The translations under genes were made by a program, and so were the position numbers. A DNA stretch of 64,000 nucleotides from positions 1,580,501 through 1,644,500 of the forward strand of contig NZ_JAAATZ010000001.1 of the NCBI RefSeq assembly GCF_010119235.1, in the 5' to 3' direction. The stretch is from Flavobacterium phycosphaerae (GTDB taxonomy: Bacteria; Bacteroidota; Bacteroidia; Flavobacteriales; Flavobacteriaceae). Shown piece by piece: positions 43,853 to 52,837 of the stretch; the stretch's first letter is position 1; each line of letters opens with the position of its first letter. The notes beneath the pieces were generated by a model. It ran no database searches and was not told the origin of the DNA. It was given only the letters and a program-made list of their open reading frames with translations.

Positions 43853-43860
43853 CAAAACTA
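43853..43860 (-). promoter_or_regulatory. -7 promoter box for the gene at 43488-43822
   Basis: Reads TAGTTTTG on the minus strand, a match to TAnnTTTG, 30 bases before the ATG. Confidence 0.45.
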
Positions 43861-43885
43861 AGGTCTTTTTATCTCTTTTCAAAAT

Positions 43886-44329
43886 TTATTTTTGTTTTTC
43901 CTCCGGATTTGATTTTTTATCTCTTCTTTCCATCATTTTTTCTCTGACTTTGGCTTTTCTGTCATCACGGATTTTCTCCCATTTAGCAAACTGTTCCGGA
44001 GTTAGTATTTTTTTCATTTCAGTAGCGGTAGCGGCTTGTTCTTTCTCCATCTCCGCTTTCATTTCATCTCTTTTTAATTCTTTTTGTTCTCTGAGTTTTT
44101 TCATTTCTTCTCTCTTGGCTTCTCTTTTCTCTACCTCCTTAGTAACAAATGCTCTCATGTCTTTAACTTGCTTTTCATTCAAATCTAAATCCTTGGTCAT
44201 TTTTTCTACTTGTAAATTAACTTTTTGCTCCGTAGTCAAATTTTTTCTGTCTCCTTTTCTGGTTTCTTTTTCTTGTGCCAATGCAGTTAAGCCAACTAAC
44301 ATTACTAAGGCTAAAAATACTTTTTTCAT
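43886..44329 (-). CDS. Periplasmic helical Spy/CpxP-like protein
   Basis: A protein of 147 residues from MKKVFLALVMLVGLTALAQ, a signal peptide with cleavage after LAQ; I drop a 13-residue upstream extension. The mature protein is almost entirely charged helix (EKREAKREEMKKLREQKELKRDEMKAEMEKEQ) with LTPEQFAKWEKIRDDR, the LTxxQ-type block of DUF4890/Spy-like proteins. It is probably a periplasmic chaperone or stress protein. The broken gene downstream may be a distant relative with a similar helical layout. Confidence 0.8.
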   Translation of the reverse strand: MKKVFLALVMLVGLTALAQEKETRKGDRKNLTTEQKVNLQVEKMTKDLDLNEKQVKDMRAFVTKEVEKREAKREEMKKLREQKELKRDEMKAEMEKEQAATATEMKKILTPEQFAKWEKIRDDRKAKVREKMMERRDKKSNPEEKQK

Positions 44330-44406
44330 TTTTTTATTGTTTTTTAAGTTTATGTCGCAATATGACAAAGATGGGTTTAAAAGGTTTAATCTTTAACAAA
44401 AAATTA

Positions 44407-44432
44407 TAAAAAAAGGAACTCGATTGAGTTCC
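44407..44432 (-). terminator. Terminator of lysS
   Basis: On the minus strand GGAACTC (44432-44426) pairs with GAGTTCC (44421-44415), loop AATC, followed by seven Ts. Confidence 0.8.
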
Positions 44433-44438
44433 CTTAGT

Positions 44439-46130
44439 TTAATTTAAAACTACTGTCTTGTTATCGCCTTCAACGACTACTTTCGTAAGTCCGTGTTTGG
44501 CTAACCCTTTGATGGCAGCGTCCCATTTCTTGCCGCTTAAGGCTGATTTATCTTTGAGTTCTCCTAATGCCTGATTGTTTTCTGCTTTCAATAAGCCAAT
44601 GATTAACTTTTCGTCTTCAGTTAATTCCAATTGCTTTTTCTCCGGGCGCATTTGCGGGAAGAAAAGTACTTCCTGAATAGAGGCGTTATTGGTTAAAAAC
44701 ATAATTAATCTATCCATTCCAATTCCTAAACCGGATGTTGGCGGCATACCGTATTCTAAAGCTCTTAAAAAGTCGTTATCTATAAATTGAGTTGCTTCAT
44801 CATCACCACGCTCTGCTAATTGTAATTGTGCTTCAAAACGCTCACGTTGGTCGATAGGGTCGTTTAGTTCGGAATAGGCATTGGCTACTTCTTTTCCGCA
44901 AACCATCAACTCAAAACGCTCTGTTAACTCAGGATTGTCACGGTGTTCTTTACAAAGTGGCGACATTTCTTTAGGATAATCTGTAATGAAGGTGGGTTGT
45001 ATAAAATTGCCTTCACATTTGGCTCCAAAAATCTCATCGATTAATTTGCCTTTCCCCATTGTTTCATCTACTTCGATACCCATGCCTTTGGCGGCAGTGA
45101 ATAATTCAGCTTCACTTTTGCCCGAAATGTCAAATCCGGTAAAGTTTTTAATAGCGTCGGTCATAGTAACACGAGCGTAAGGTGCTTTGAAATTTACTTT
45201 GTGTTCGCCAAAAGTGGTTTCGGTAGTTCCGTTAACTTCTTTGGCACAATGTTCCAATAAATTTTCGGTGAATTCCATCATCCAGTTGTAGTCTTTGTAA
45301 GCTACATAAATTTCCATAGCGGTAAATTCCGGATTATGGGTTCGGTCCATTCCTTCATTTCGGAAGTTTTTAGAGAATTCATATACGCCATCAAAACCAC
45401 CTACAATCAATCTTTTGAGATATAATTCATTGGCGATTCTCATGTATAATGGAATATCTAGACTGTTGTGGTGTGTAATAAAAGGTCGCGCTGCAGCACC
45501 ACCGGCTATCGATTGAAGTACCGGAGTTTCTACTTCCATATATCCGGCAGCATTGAAAAAGTTACGCATGGCCGTGAATAATTTGGTTCTTTTGATGAAC
45601 ACCTCTTTTACATGTGGGTTTACTACTAAATCCACATAACGCATTCGGTATCTTAATTCTGCATCGTTAAAGGCATCATGGACTTTACCATCGTCGTCTA
45701 CTTTTGGTAGTGGCAATGGACGAAGTGTTTTGCTTAAAAACGTAAACTTGTCTACGCGAATAGATTTTTCACCTACTTTGGTCAAAAACATTTCGCCTTC
45801 TATGCCAATAAAATCGCCTAGGTCAGTTAGTTTTCTGAAAATCTGTGTGTACAATGTTTTGTCTTCGCCGGGACAAAGTACGTCACGGTTAAAATACAAT
45901 TGAATTCTGCCTTCGCTGTCTTGTAATTCTACAAAAGAAGCTTTTCCCATGTCTCTGTCACTCATCACACGACCGGCTAAAACCACCTTCTTGCCTTCTT
46001 CGAAATTGTCCTTAACCTGTTTTGAAGTATGGTTAACCGGAAATAAATTAGCCGGATAAGGATTGATTCCCAATTCACGCAAAGCGTTTAGTTTGTCTCT
46101 TCTGATGATTTCTTGTTCCGAAAGTTGCAT
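44439..46130 (-). CDS. lysS: Lysyl-tRNA synthetase, class II
   Basis: A 563-residue class II LysRS. The N-terminal OB-fold anticodon-binding domain (about 50-150) has KVVLAGRVMSDRDMGKASFVELQD. The catalytic core has motif 2 FRNEGMDRTHNPEFT and motif 3 GLGIGMDRLIMFL. An extra C-terminal stretch of about 70 residues (EKKQLELTEDEKLIIGLL ... KHGLTKVVVEGDNKTVVLN) follows motif 3, as in other Flavobacteria. I choose the ATG at 46130 because the longer frame's TTG lies inside the -7 box at 46152-46159. It charges tRNA-Lys. Confidence 0.96.
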   Translation of the reverse strand: MQLSEQEIIRRDKLNALRELGINPYPANLFPVNHTSKQVKDNFEEGKKVVLAGRVMSDRDMGKASFVELQDSEGRIQLYFNRDVLCPGEDKTLYTQIFRKLTDLGDFIGIEGEMFLTKVGEKSIRVDKFTFLSKTLRPLPLPKVDDDGKVHDAFNDAELRYRMRYVDLVVNPHVKEVFIKRTKLFTAMRNFFNAAGYMEVETPVLQSIAGGAAARPFITHHNSLDIPLYMRIANELYLKRLIVGGFDGVYEFSKNFRNEGMDRTHNPEFTAMEIYVAYKDYNWMMEFTENLLEHCAKEVNGTTETTFGEHKVNFKAPYARVTMTDAIKNFTGFDISGKSEAELFTAAKGMGIEVDETMGKGKLIDEIFGAKCEGNFIQPTFITDYPKEMSPLCKEHRDNPELTERFELMVCGKEVANAYSELNDPIDQRERFEAQLQLAERGDDEATQFIDNDFLRALEYGMPPTSGLGIGMDRLIMFLTNNASIQEVLFFPQMRPEKKQLELTEDEKLIIGLLKAENNQALGELKDKSALSGKKWDAAIKGLAKHGLTKVVVEGDNKTVVLN

Positions 46131-46151
46131 ATCGTATTGTATTTTAGCGTG

Positions 46152-46159
46152 CAAAGATA
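46152..46159 (-). promoter_or_regulatory. -7 promoter box for lysS
   Basis: Reads TATCTTTG on the minus strand, matching TAnnTTTG, 21 bases before the lysS ATG at 46130. It excludes an upstream TTG start. Confidence 0.55.
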
Positions 46160-46213
46160 GGTATAATTTGAAAATGTACTAATTTGAGAATTTGAAAATA
46201 TTGTAATGTTTTA

Positions 46214-46300
46214 GGAACGAAAGGTTCGGGCTTTATCAGTTGTCCGTTTTCCCGCTTTCCATTGCAATCTCTACGAGGATTTCCATTGCAATCGGGGTTA
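46214..46300 (+). repeat. Dispersed intergenic structured repeat, copy F (TTGCAATC subtype)
   Basis: Begins GGAACGAAAGGTTCGGGC and TTATCAGTTG as copy G does, then TTTTCCCGCTTTCC. It has CATTGCAATC twice around CTACGAGGATTTC, and ends ATCGGGGTTA. It lies between the divergent lysS and lipB. Confidence 0.85.
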
Positions 46301-46332
46301 AAGATTAACGTTGTGTTAACTGGTAATCTTTG

Positions 46333-46340
46333 TAACTTTG
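46333..46340 (+). promoter_or_regulatory. -7 promoter box for lipB
   Basis: TAACTTTG matches TAnnTTTG 17 bases before the lipB ATG at 46358, so the leader is about 10 bases. Confidence 0.55.
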
Positions 46341-46357
46341 CCTTTTCAATACAGAAA

Positions 46358-47050
46358 ATGAACAAACAAATACAACTTCAGGATTTAAACAACAAAGACT
46401 ATAAAGAAACTTGGGATTACCAAGAGGAACTTTTTAAAGAAATTGTTGATTTGAAAATTCAGAAAAGAAGCCAGCCCGAAATTGAAACCCCGAATTATTT
46501 TCTTTTTGTAGAACATCCGCATGTTTATACTTTAGGGAAAAGCGGTGATATATCTAATTTGCTGCTTTCTGAAAAACAGTTGGAAGCTAAAGGCGCTACT
46601 TTTTACAAAATCAACAGAGGAGGCGATATTACTTATCACGGCCCCGGACAAATTGTTGGTTACCCAATTTTAGATTTGGAAAATTTCTTTACCGACATAC
46701 ATAAATACCTCCGGTTTTTAGAAGAAGTTATTATTTTGACTCTTGCTGAATATGGTTTACAAGGAACTCGAAGCGAAGGAGAAACAGGGGTGTGGTTGGA
46801 TGTTGGAACGCCATTTGCTCGAAAAATTTGTGCTATGGGAGTGCGTGCCAGTCGTTGGGTAACGATGCATGGTTTCGCTCTCAATGTCAGTGCGGATTTA
46901 GGTTATTTTGATAACATCATTCCGTGTGGTATCAAAGGGAAGGCGGTAACTTCACTTCATGTTGAACTGGGCAGAGCAATAGAAGAGAAAGAAGTAAAAG
47001 CCAAAATCATTCGTCACTTTACTGCACTTTTTGATTCTGTTTTTGTGTAA
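46358..47050 (+). CDS. lipB: Lipoyl(octanoyl) transferase LipB
   Basis: A 230-residue protein from [12 protein letters not shown]; the in-frame extension upstream runs through the promoter and repeat copy F and is rejected. Blocks are [33 protein letters not shown] and, at the active site, [19 protein letters not shown] with the catalytic Cys and Lys. It moves octanoyl groups from ACP to lipoyl domains, such as that of the E2 at 30545. It is convergent with rnhB. Confidence 0.96.
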   Translation: MNKQIQLQDLNNKDYKETWDYQEELFKEIVDLKIQKRSQPEIETPNYFLFVEHPHVYTLGKSGDISNLLLSEKQLEAKGATFYKINRGGDITYHGPGQIVGYPILDLENFFTDIHKYLRFLEEVIILTLAEYGLQGTRSEGETGVWLDVGTPFARKICAMGVRASRWVTMHGFALNVSADLGYFDNIIPCGIKGKAVTSLHVELGRAIEEKEVKAKIIRHFTALFDSVFV

Positions 47051-47063
47051 ATAACTAAGATTT

Positions 47064-47663
47064 CTAAAGCTCTAACTTTAGTTGTTCCGGTAACAAGCGG
47101 AATGACATTCTGTGGTATTTAGTCACGCCATATTTTCTGATAGCTTCCCTATGCTCAATAGTGGGATACCCTTTGTTTTTTTTCCAATTATACATGGGGA
47201 ATTCTTCATGGATTTTATTCATATAGTCATCCCGATACGTTTTAGCTAAAACCGAGGCCGCTGCAATGCTCAAATATTTGCCATCACCTTTTACAATAGT
47301 TGAAAAAGGAATATCGTTTATAGCTTTGAATCGATTTCCGTCAACAATGATGTAATTTGGCGTAGGGTTTAGCTTAATAATACACTCTTGCATGGCTTTT
47401 ATCGAAGCATTGAGAATATTAATTTCATCAATAACTTGGTGGTCAAGATGTGTAACTGCAAAAGAAACTGCCATTGCTTCAATGGTTGGTTTTAATTTTT
47501 CTCTTGTTTTTTCAGAAAGTTGTTTCGAATCATTGAGTAAGTCTAATTTGAAATCTTCGGGTAATATAACGGCTGCCGCTGTTACAGGACCAGCCAAGCA
47601 ACCCCTTCCGGCTTCATCGGTGCCGGCTTCGAATAAAAAATCAGAGTATTTTAGAGCTAACAT
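47064..47663 (-). CDS. rnhB: Ribonuclease HII
   Basis: A 199-residue RNase HII with the first catalytic block [16 protein letters not shown] (Asp and Glu, about 15-17), [17 protein letters not shown] and the C-terminal [16 protein letters not shown]. It removes ribonucleotides from DNA. Length is normal. It is convergent with lipB, with 13 bases between the stops; no obvious terminator separates them. Confidence 0.96.
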   Translation of the reverse strand: MLALKYSDFLFEAGTDEAGRGCLAGPVTAAAVILPEDFKLDLLNDSKQLSEKTREKLKPTIEAMAVSFAVTHLDHQVIDEINILNASIKAMQECIIKLNPTPNYIIVDGNRFKAINDIPFSTIVKGDGKYLSIAAASVLAKTYRDDYMNKIHEEFPMYNWKKNKGYPTIEHREAIRKYGVTKYHRMSFRLLPEQLKLEL

Positions 47664-47835
47664 TTAATTTTTTTGATAAAAATATAAAAACCAGCGCAAC
47701 TATTTAAACTATTCATCATCATTGAATAGTTTACTTATAGTACGCTTCTTTGTGTTTTATAATTAACTGTTAATATTTGGTTAATTAATAAATAATTAAG
47801 AAGTTTGCAAAATAACTAACTCAAATAAAATTAAT

Positions 47836-50800
47836 ATGAGATCGAAGTTCAAATGGATTTTTACGCTTTTATTAGCGTTTACAATGCAGTTTTCGTTTGC
47901 ACAAGAGAAAACTGTTACTGGGGTTGTTTCAGATAAATCTGGACCACTTCCTGGCGCGAATGTTGTTGTTAAAGGAACAACTCGCAGTGCACAAGCAGAT
48001 TTTGATGGAAAATACAGCATCAAAACTAAAGCCGGTGAGGTTTTAGTGTTTTCTTTTACTGGTTACACGAATTCAAACGTAACTGTGGGAGCTGCTTCTA
48101 CTTATAATGTTACCCTTGTAGAAGGTAGCGTGAAATTGGAAGAAGTTGTTGTAGAGGGGTATAGAAATACTACTAAATCAACTACAGTGGTTGCCCAATC
48201 AACAGTTAATGCCAAAACAATTGAAAACAGACCTAATGCTTCCTTTATTCAAACATTGCAAGGTCAAGTTGCCGGTTTGAATATTGCAACAGGTTCTGGT
48301 CAACCAGGTTCAAGAAGTGTAGTATTGCTTAGAGGATTAGCGACTTTAACTGCTAACTCTGACCCATTGTATGTTATTGATGGGATACCAACCAATGCCG
48401 ATAACTTCCGTAGTATTAACCCTAATGATATTGAATCGGCTACGGTATTGAAAGATGCGTCGGCTACAGCAATTTATGGTAACAGAGGTACTAACGGGGT
48501 AATTGTAATTAAAACCAGACGAGGTGGTAAAGATGAAGGAAAAACTAAATTCCGTTATGCTACCAGCAGTGGGTTTACTGAATTGCAGACTGCGCATTAC
48601 AGAAAAGCAAATACCAGACAGTTACTTACCTTAGAGAAAAATTACGGACAAGGTTTAGGAGCTACATTGACGGATGCTGAAATTGCAGCCTACAATGTAG
48701 ACACCGATTGGTCTAAATATTTCTTTAGAACAGCCGCTTCAACAGAACATAGTTTTAGTGTGGAAACTCAAGGAAAACAAATAAGTTCATATACTTCTGT
48801 GAATTATTTGAACCAAGATGGTATTTTGAAAGGAACCGGATTAAAACGATTTGCTTTTAGAAATAACATAGACGGAAAATCTACAGATGGTAAATTTAAT
48901 TACAGTACTAACGTAGCTATAGGTTTTTCAAAGAGTAATGATGCCGGTAGTTTGGGAACTGCTGCAGTAAACAGAAACTATGTGCTTGGTGCTTATCAAG
49001 GGGCCCCATATTTAAGCCCTGATGATTATGTTGATTCAGTAACGGCTTTAGATCAATATGGTGCAGGTGGGTTATTATATACGCCAATTTTCCTTATTGA
49101 CAAACAAAAAACGTATGTTAACAATACGGATGAAATGAGATTACAAGGTTCGATAGAAGCTAGTTATGAGATTTTTAAGAATACTACGTTCACTTCAAGA
49201 ACTTCTTCTGAGGTTGTTGAAACTCGTTTCAATCAATCTGAGAATCCAATATCTTTCAATGCGTTGGTTTTCTTAAACCCAGGACAGGAGTTTGGTGGAT
49301 TTGAAGATATCAATTACAGAAGAGATTTTGCTTTTTCACAATTGTGGCAAATGGATTGGGAAAAAACTTTTGCTGAAAAACATACTTTTAACGTTATGTT
49401 GAATTCAGAATACAACTTTAATCAGTTGAATACTAATAATTTCCGTCAAAATGGTTTGGATCCTGCTACGTTTGTTCCAGGGGCTGGAACTGGTTATTTA
49501 AGCGATATCTTGGCTCATGATTATTATACGGCCGATGTTAGTGCGTTAAAATTAAAAAAGAATTTGATTTCTTATTTTGCTACTGTAGATTATGATTTTG
49601 ACAAGCGATTTGGAGTAGTTGTAACTGCAAGAAGAGATGGTTCAAGCCGATTCAGTAAAGAGAGAAGATGGGGTAATTTTTGGTCTATCGGAACAAGATG
49701 GAATTTAGGTAACGAATCATTTATCAAGAAATACAATTTATTCGATGTTTTAAAACTTAGAGCTTCTTACGGAGCGACCGGAAATGAAAGAGTAGATGAT
49801 GGAACCATATATGCATCATTAAACCCTAGTTTATTCCTAGATACCTACAGTACTGTGCCAAATGTTTACAATGGTACTAATGGGTATGCCTTTCAGTTAG
49901 GAAATGTAGATGCCCGTTGGGAAACTACAAAACAATTGGATTTAGGATTGGATTTTGAAATGTTCAAGAACCGATTAAGAGGTACTTTTGACTGGTACCT
50001 TAGAACAACATTTGATATTTTTGATAGAACACCAATTTCACCAATTACAGGTCAACAAGATATTAAAGGAAATTCTATTATTGATGTTGTGAATCAAGGG
50101 GTGGAATTGTCTTTGGCTTATGATGTCGTAAGAAATCAAAACTTAAAAATTACGGTTAAAGGTACAGGAGCATACAACGACAACCGAGTTTATGATATCG
50201 ATGTTAACAACGGTCAAAGAATAGATGGTAATTATATTACTGCCAACGGGAATCAAGTTTATGAATACTATGTTATTCCTTACGCTGGTGTAAACCCTGT
50301 AAATGGTAATTTGTTATTTACTGCTGCTGATGGTTCGTTGACAGAATCACCAGTTGAAGGCGACAGAAGAATAACGCACAAATCAGAGCAGCCGGTTTAC
50401 CAAGGTAGTTTTGGATTTGATATTGATTACAAAGGATTTTTTGTAACCTCTAATTTTACTTTTGCTCAAAAAGTATGGCGTTTTGATTTTGATATGGATG
50501 GACTATACGATCCAACCGGTATCAGTAACTTCAATGTGTCAAGTGATTTGTTAGATGCATGGACTCCAACGAATACTAACACAAACATACCTAGTTTAAA
50601 CGCTACAAACAAAGGAGAAGATGCCAGATCAGATCGTTTCTTAAGAGACGCTTCTTATGTTAGATTACGCTACTTGCAAGTGGGATACAGAGTGCCTAAA
50701 AAGTTTTTAGAAAAAACCTTCTTAAGCAGTGCCTCTCTTTATGCGCAAGGTGAGAATTTAAAAACATGGACAAGATGGCAAGGTTTTGATGCAGAAAGCC

Positions 50801-50871
50801 CACGTGCAGGTGACCAAAACCAATATCCTACGCCTAAGATTATTTCTTTTGGTATAGATTTAAGATTCTAA
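47836..50871 (+). CDS. SusC/RagA-family TonB-dependent outer-membrane transporter
   Basis: A 1011-residue protein with a signal peptide (ending FSFAQ, about 22), a carboxypeptidase-regulatory-like domain (about 25-100, VTGVVSDKSGPLPGANVVVKGT), and a TonB plug (about 115-235) with ATAIYGNRGTNGVIVIKTRRG. A 22-strand barrel ends in the C-terminal aromatic residue of IISFGIDLRF. It imports a substrate captured by the partner SusD at 50894 (22 bases downstream). No glycoside hydrolase or anti-sigma gene is adjacent; the next gene is a peptidase, so peptide or protein fragments are as plausible as glycans. Confidence 0.95.
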   Translation: MRSKFKWIFTLLLAFTMQFSFAQEKTVTGVVSDKSGPLPGANVVVKGTTRSAQADFDGKYSIKTKAGEVLVFSFTGYTNSNVTVGAASTYNVTLVEGSVKLEEVVVEGYRNTTKSTTVVAQSTVNAKTIENRPNASFIQTLQGQVAGLNIATGSGQPGSRSVVLLRGLATLTANSDPLYVIDGIPTNADNFRSINPNDIESATVLKDASATAIYGNRGTNGVIVIKTRRGGKDEGKTKFRYATSSGFTELQTAHYRKANTRQLLTLEKNYGQGLGATLTDAEIAAYNVDTDWSKYFFRTAASTEHSFSVETQGKQISSYTSVNYLNQDGILKGTGLKRFAFRNNIDGKSTDGKFNYSTNVAIGFSKSNDAGSLGTAAVNRNYVLGAYQGAPYLSPDDYVDSVTALDQYGAGGLLYTPIFLIDKQKTYVNNTDEMRLQGSIEASYEIFKNTTFTSRTSSEVVETRFNQSENPISFNALVFLNPGQEFGGFEDINYRRDFAFSQLWQMDWEKTFAEKHTFNVMLNSEYNFNQLNTNNFRQNGLDPATFVPGAGTGYLSDILAHDYYTADVSALKLKKNLISYFATVDYDFDKRFGVVVTARRDGSSRFSKERRWGNFWSIGTRWNLGNESFIKKYNLFDVLKLRASYGATGNERVDDGTIYASLNPSLFLDTYSTVPNVYNGTNGYAFQLGNVDARWETTKQLDLGLDFEMFKNRLRGTFDWYLRTTFDIFDRTPISPITGQQDIKGNSIIDVVNQGVELSLAYDVVRNQNLKITVKGTGAYNDNRVYDIDVNNGQRIDGNYITANGNQVYEYYVIPYAGVNPVNGNLLFTAADGSLTESPVEGDRRITHKSEQPVYQGSFGFDIDYKGFFVTSNFTFAQKVWRFDFDMDGLYDPTGISNFNVSSDLLDAWTPTNTNTNIPSLNATNKGEDARSDRFLRDASYVRLRYLQVGYRVPKKFLEKTFLSSASLYAQGENLKTWTRWQGFDAESPRAGDQNQYPTPKIISFGIDLRF

Positions 50872-50893
50872 TTAAAAAAAAATAACAGAAAAT

Positions 50894-52702
50894 ATGAAAA
50901 AAATACTTTCAATATTGTCTTTGGCCAGTATCTTATTTACCACTTCATGTGATGATAATTTATTAGAGCCATTCACTCCGGGGAATCTGACAGAAGAGCA
51001 AGCTATCAAAACACCGGATGATTTAATGAGATTGATGAATACTGCTTATGGGGTTATGGGTCCAGGTTCAGAAATTGGGTTCAGTTCCGTTTTTACCGAT
51101 GAAGTAGGGGTAGGTTACAATACAGGAGGTCAAGGAAAAGATAGTTACTTAGCGTTTCTATTGAATCCTTCATCAGGTGCACCAGAAGGAATTTGGTCAA
51201 ATCACTATGCTGTTTTGTCTTATGCCAACAGAGTTATTAAGTTTTCTAATAATATAGTGGCTGAAAATGCTGATGAACAAGAAGTAATTAATAGTGCTTT
51301 GGCGCAAGCCTTAGCTATCAGAGCTTATTGTCATATCCAATTAATTGCCTATTTTTCTACCAATCCTAAAGATAGAAACGCTTTAGGTGTAATGTTGTCA
51401 AATGATGTTTATCCAAGTACAGCTTTAAAACCTAGAGAAACTAACGGTGTGCTTTATGATTTTATTGATGCTGATTTAGTTAATGCTATAACTTTGTTTA
51501 ATACATTGAGCACTTCACCTAGTAATGTTTATGCTAATAAATATTTTGCCATTGCTATGCAGGCTAGAGTTAATGCCCTACGTGGGGATTATGCTAATGC
51601 CTTAACGTACGCTGATGATGTTATTGCTAACTCTGGTGTTAACTTAGCGTCATATGCAAAATATAAAAATGTTTTCCATACCGATGATAACCTTGCCACT
51701 GAAGAAGTGCTTTTTAAATTAAAGCAAAATAATGGTGAAGCAAGAACAGGTGGCTTATGGGCCAGTGTAAATACATCAGTAACCGGTTCTCCTTTTTATG
51801 AAGTAGGTAGAGCATTGTTTAATTCAATGAATACTACAAGTTTTGCTTCAGCAAGTAATTGGAATATTACTGCAATTTCTGGTTCTAATATTACCATTCC
51901 TGGTAACAGCTTATTGGTTGGCGATATGTTTGTATTTAATACTTCTTATCCGCTTACAGCTGTTTTGAATAGCAATGGAACATCAACAAGTCCATCGAAT
52001 GCTATAGTAGCAGGTAAAGTGTACTATGTGAAATCATCTAACTCTGCCACCGGAGTTATTACATTAACACCGGATCCTACTATTGCTACTCCGGCTACTG
52101 CTTCATTCTCTGCAGCTAATTCTGCTCCTTTCCCATTAACGGCTAAGTCAAATTATGGTGATATTCGTTATTCTGTAAATATTCACCCAACGTCTATTAT
52201 TAATCCTAATTATCAGACTGTTGTTGACTTTTTATACACAGATAAGATTACTACAAGAAAATATCCTGGTAGAGCTGATTCTGGTAACTTTGTTAATGAT
52301 ATCAAAATCTGTAGAATATCTGAAATGTACTTTATCAAAGCTGAAGCTTTGGCTAGTGCTGGTGACTTAGCGGGTGCTGCTAATGCAATAAAAGCGGTTC
52401 GTGATGCTCGTTGCAATCCTAACAGACAACAGCCGGCTCCTATCTATGCAGATGCTACTGCTGCTTTTAAAGATATTTTAAAAGAAAGAAGAATTGAATT
52501 CGCTTTTGAAGGATACCGTTTTGTTGATTTAAAACGATTAGGTGCTTTAGCAGGTGAAGGTATTTCAAGAGATGCCAGAGACTGTGAATTTAACGGAGCT
52601 TGTACACTACCGGTTTCTGACTATCGTTTTGCATTACCAATGCCTCAATCAGAAACTAATGTTAATGCTTCTGTAAAAGCTAATCAAAATCCTGGATATT
52701 AA
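50894..52702 (+). CDS. SusD/RagB-family surface lipoprotein, with internal insertion
   Basis: A 602-residue protein with lipobox LFTTSC (Cys about 19), N-terminal TPR-rich SusD region (QALAIRAYCHIQLIAYF), and C-terminal RISEMYFIKAEALASAGDLAGAANAIKAVRDARC followed by ERRIEFAFEGYRFVDLKRLG, the standard SusD signatures. About 90 residues near 322-415 are inserted: Ser/Thr/Asn-rich, with VGDMFVFNTSYPL, VAGKVYYVKSSNSATGVITLTPDP. It lids the SusC barrel on the cell surface. A strong terminator follows. Confidence 0.93.
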   Translation: MKKILSILSLASILFTTSCDDNLLEPFTPGNLTEEQAIKTPDDLMRLMNTAYGVMGPGSEIGFSSVFTDEVGVGYNTGGQGKDSYLAFLLNPSSGAPEGIWSNHYAVLSYANRVIKFSNNIVAENADEQEVINSALAQALAIRAYCHIQLIAYFSTNPKDRNALGVMLSNDVYPSTALKPRETNGVLYDFIDADLVNAITLFNTLSTSPSNVYANKYFAIAMQARVNALRGDYANALTYADDVIANSGVNLASYAKYKNVFHTDDNLATEEVLFKLKQNNGEARTGGLWASVNTSVTGSPFYEVGRALFNSMNTTSFASASNWNITAISGSNITIPGNSLLVGDMFVFNTSYPLTAVLNSNGTSTSPSNAIVAGKVYYVKSSNSATGVITLTPDPTIATPATASFSAANSAPFPLTAKSNYGDIRYSVNIHPTSIINPNYQTVVDFLYTDKITTRKYPGRADSGNFVNDIKICRISEMYFIKAEALASAGDLAGAANAIKAVRDARCNPNRQQPAPIYADATAAFKDILKERRIEFAFEGYRFVDLKRLGALAGEGISRDARDCEFNGACTLPVSDYRFALPMPQSETNVNASVKANQNPGY

Positions 52703-52723
52703 TATCTAGCGACTTAGTATACT

Positions 52724-52759
52724 AAATCCCGATTTGAAAAAATCGGGATTTATTTTTTT
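52724..52759 (+). terminator. Terminator of the susCD pair
   Basis: AAATCCCGATTT (52724-52735) pairs perfectly with AAATCGGGATTT (52740-52751) around GAAA, followed by seven Ts. Confidence 0.88.
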
Positions 52760-52790
52760 ACTTTTGTTGACTATTAACTAGTTAATACTT

Positions 52791-52798
52791 TATTTTTG
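52791..52798 (+). promoter_or_regulatory. -7 promoter box for the M43 protease gene
   Basis: TATTTTTG matches TAnnTTTG; TTTTGTTG, a -33-like TTG element, lies about 20 bases upstream. The ATG is at 52838. Confidence 0.5.
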
Positions 52799-52837
52799 CA
52801 ACATAAACCAACAACACTTTAAAACAGTAATACCATT

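Noticed and set aside
46262..46357. Upstream extension of the lipB frame
   Set aside because: It reads through repeat copy F and across the -7 box at 46333-46340; the conserved protein begins at MNKQIQLQ (46358).
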